From: Elusimicrobiota bacterium
GTDB taxonomy: Bacteria > Elusimicrobiota > Elusimicrobia > UBA1565 > UBA9628
Length of the DNA stretch: 6,304 nucleotides
Assembly: GCA_028865585.1 (NCBI GenBank)
Contig: JAGWJU010000078.1
Coordinates: 1 to 6,304 of the forward strand
Direction: 5' to 3'
The translations under genes and the position numbers were made by a program. Below, in pieces: positions 5,404 to 6,304 of this stretch. How positions within the stretch are numbered: the first letter of the stretch is position 1; every line of letters starts with the position of its first letter. Under the pieces are notes generated by a model. It saw nothing but the letters and a program-made list of their open reading frames with translations. It did not search any database and had not been told where the DNA came from.

Positions 5404-6304
5404 CGGCGCGCTCCGAAGAATTCCTTCTGCGCGGCGTAAGCGCGCGCGGCCAAGGACAGCGCCAGCCGGCGGCCCATCTCTTTTTTCTGCTGCAAGCTCA
5501 AGCATTGGGCGGGCAAAGGCGGAGCGGGCTGGGCGGCCGCCGCGGCGGCCGAAAGCGCCTTGTCCGCGGCCTCGACCTGGCCGGCCGTGGCCAGTCCTGT
5601 TTGTTCCAGCGCGGCTGCGTCCTCCTTCATGGCCGCCTCGCCCGCCTTGGCCTCGTCCCTGGCCTCGGCGGAGAAGCGCAGCTCGCAGTCCGCGGCGTTG
5701 GAGAGCTGCGCGGCCGGAATGTCCCAGCGCAACCCCCTGAAATCCGGCACGCCCGCGCGCGTGGCCGAGAGCGAATGAACCAGCTCGTCGCGCAGGGAGC
5801 CGGGCTCGTTTCTCCAGCGTCCGTAAACGACGCGCGCGTCTTCATCCAGAAATCCGCCGCCTCCGCCCTTGCCCGCGAGCGCGGCGTAGAAAATCTCCTG
5901 GGCCGTGCGGGCGTAGACCTGCGCGTAATAGGGCGCCGCGTCCCAGCCCTCCTCGGCCGCGTCGGCGAGCAGGAGTTCCTTTAGGAGCGTGCCGGCCATC
6001 TCGCGGCGCGAGTAGGCCCCCCGACGGCTGCCGTCGGCGTAGACGGAGGTCTTCCCCCACGGCCCGTCCGCGACGCTCTGCGCCAAGGCGTCGCCTTCAT
6101 CGGCCTTCAAGTTCGGGAAGGGCAGATGGCGCCGGGAGTAGAAATCCCTGGAGTCCGGGACGAGATCGTCGTGCTTGAACCAGAGGGAGCCGCGGCGCAC
6201 CAACAGCGGTCCGGGAGACAAGACGACGGTGTAGAGCGTCTGCCCCTGGGCGCCTGTCCGCGTTTCAAGGCAGCCGCGCGCGGCCGCGCCGCAGCGGCCG
6301 GGGG
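5400..6304 (-). CDS. Uncharacterised protein, N-terminus outside window
   Basis: At least 300 aa are encoded. The frame is open to the right edge of the window, and the residues there (GCLETRTGAQGQ, then TLYTVVL) read like real protein, so the first TTG in frame (6221) is probably internal. I do not recognise the family. Counting from the first complete codon: a beta-looking part to about 45 (RRGSLWFKHDDLVPDS), then SRRHLPFPNL (56-65) and YSRREMAGTLLKELL (97-111). A mostly helical middle contains a Gly-run before FLDED (145-154 region). A long Ala/Glu/Lys-rich helix (about 207-255, possibly coiled coil) ends in AAAAAAQPAPP, and a final helix follows. Its stop overlaps the next gene start (ATGA), so it forms a unit with the exported PsbP-like protein and may act with it at the envelope; that link is inference. 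Confidence 0.75.
   Translation of the reverse strand, partial: PGRCGAAARGCLETRTGAQGQTLYTVVLSPGPLLVRRGSLWFKHDDLVPDSRDFYSRRHLPFPNLKADEGDALAQSVADGPWGKTSVYADGSRRGAYSRREMAGTLLKELLLADAAEEGWDAAPYYAQVYARTAQEIFYAALAGKGGGGGFLDEDARVVYGRWRNEPGSLRDELVHSLSATRAGVPDFRGLRWDIPAAQLSNAADCELRFSAEARDEAKAGEAAMKEDAAALEQTGLATAGQVEAADKALSAAAAAAQPAPPLPAQCLSLQQKKEMGRRLALSLAARAYAAQKEFFGARR

Noticed and set aside
5534..5551. Perfect 18-bp palindrome of CGG/CCG units
   Set aside because: It lies within a run of Ala codons in the right-hand gene. GCN repeats in GC-rich DNA produce such palindromes, and no other site in the window matches it.
1..6304. CRISPR array, tRNA, insertion sequence or toxin-antitoxin system
   Set aside because: I found no spaced direct repeats, cloverleaf, transposase motif or small paired toxin genes by reading. 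The GIY-YIG protein matches the housekeeping UPF0213 type, not a homing or defence nuclease.

Overview
This is a GC-rich bacterial window with eight closely packed protein genes. I see no rRNA, tRNA, CRISPR array, insertion sequence or phage gene. Four products start with clear Sec-type signal peptides, and one gene encodes the cell-wall recycling enzyme MurQ, so a cell with peptidoglycan and an active export system is indicated. The Ndk variant and the overall style would fit a GC-rich member of an under-sampled phylum such as Elusimicrobiota. That is an impression from family resemblance and has low confidence.

Layout. Positions 1-116 hold no gene. A leftward (minus) pair follows: an EXORDIUM/PHI-1-family secreted protein (1001-2086) and, 86 nt downstream, a secreted six-cysteine protein of unknown family (117-914). 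A short AT-rich divergent promoter region (about 2173-2224) separates this pair from a rightward cluster. That cluster is a UPF0213-type GIY-YIG nuclease (2225-2575), nucleoside diphosphate kinase (2582-3040), a secreted alpha/beta-hydrolase-fold protein (3007-3942) and MurQ (3944-4849). The last three are packed with overlaps or a 1-nt gap. MurQ meets a second leftward pair tail to tail: an exported PsbP/DUF1795-like protein (4846-5403), coupled by an ATGA overlap to an unrecognised protein (5400-6304) that runs off the right edge.

Expression. PHI-1 has a strong Shine-Dalgarno and a leader with three consecutive hairpins. Ndk has a Shine-Dalgarno and a good promoter lying inside the end of the preceding gene. 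Two genes, the GIY-YIG gene and the six-Cys gene, have no Shine-Dalgarno. Instead both carry a TAnnnT -10-like box exactly 6 nt before the start codon, and the six spacer bases are identical in the two (ATCCGC). This looks like leaderless initiation.

The observations most worth checking are the shared leaderless-type start signal, the alpha/beta-hydrolase whose nucleophile serine is replaced by glycine, the bacterial EXORDIUM protein with an HExxE..TDP motif, and its secreted six-Cys neighbour. I do not see a complete new multi-gene system.
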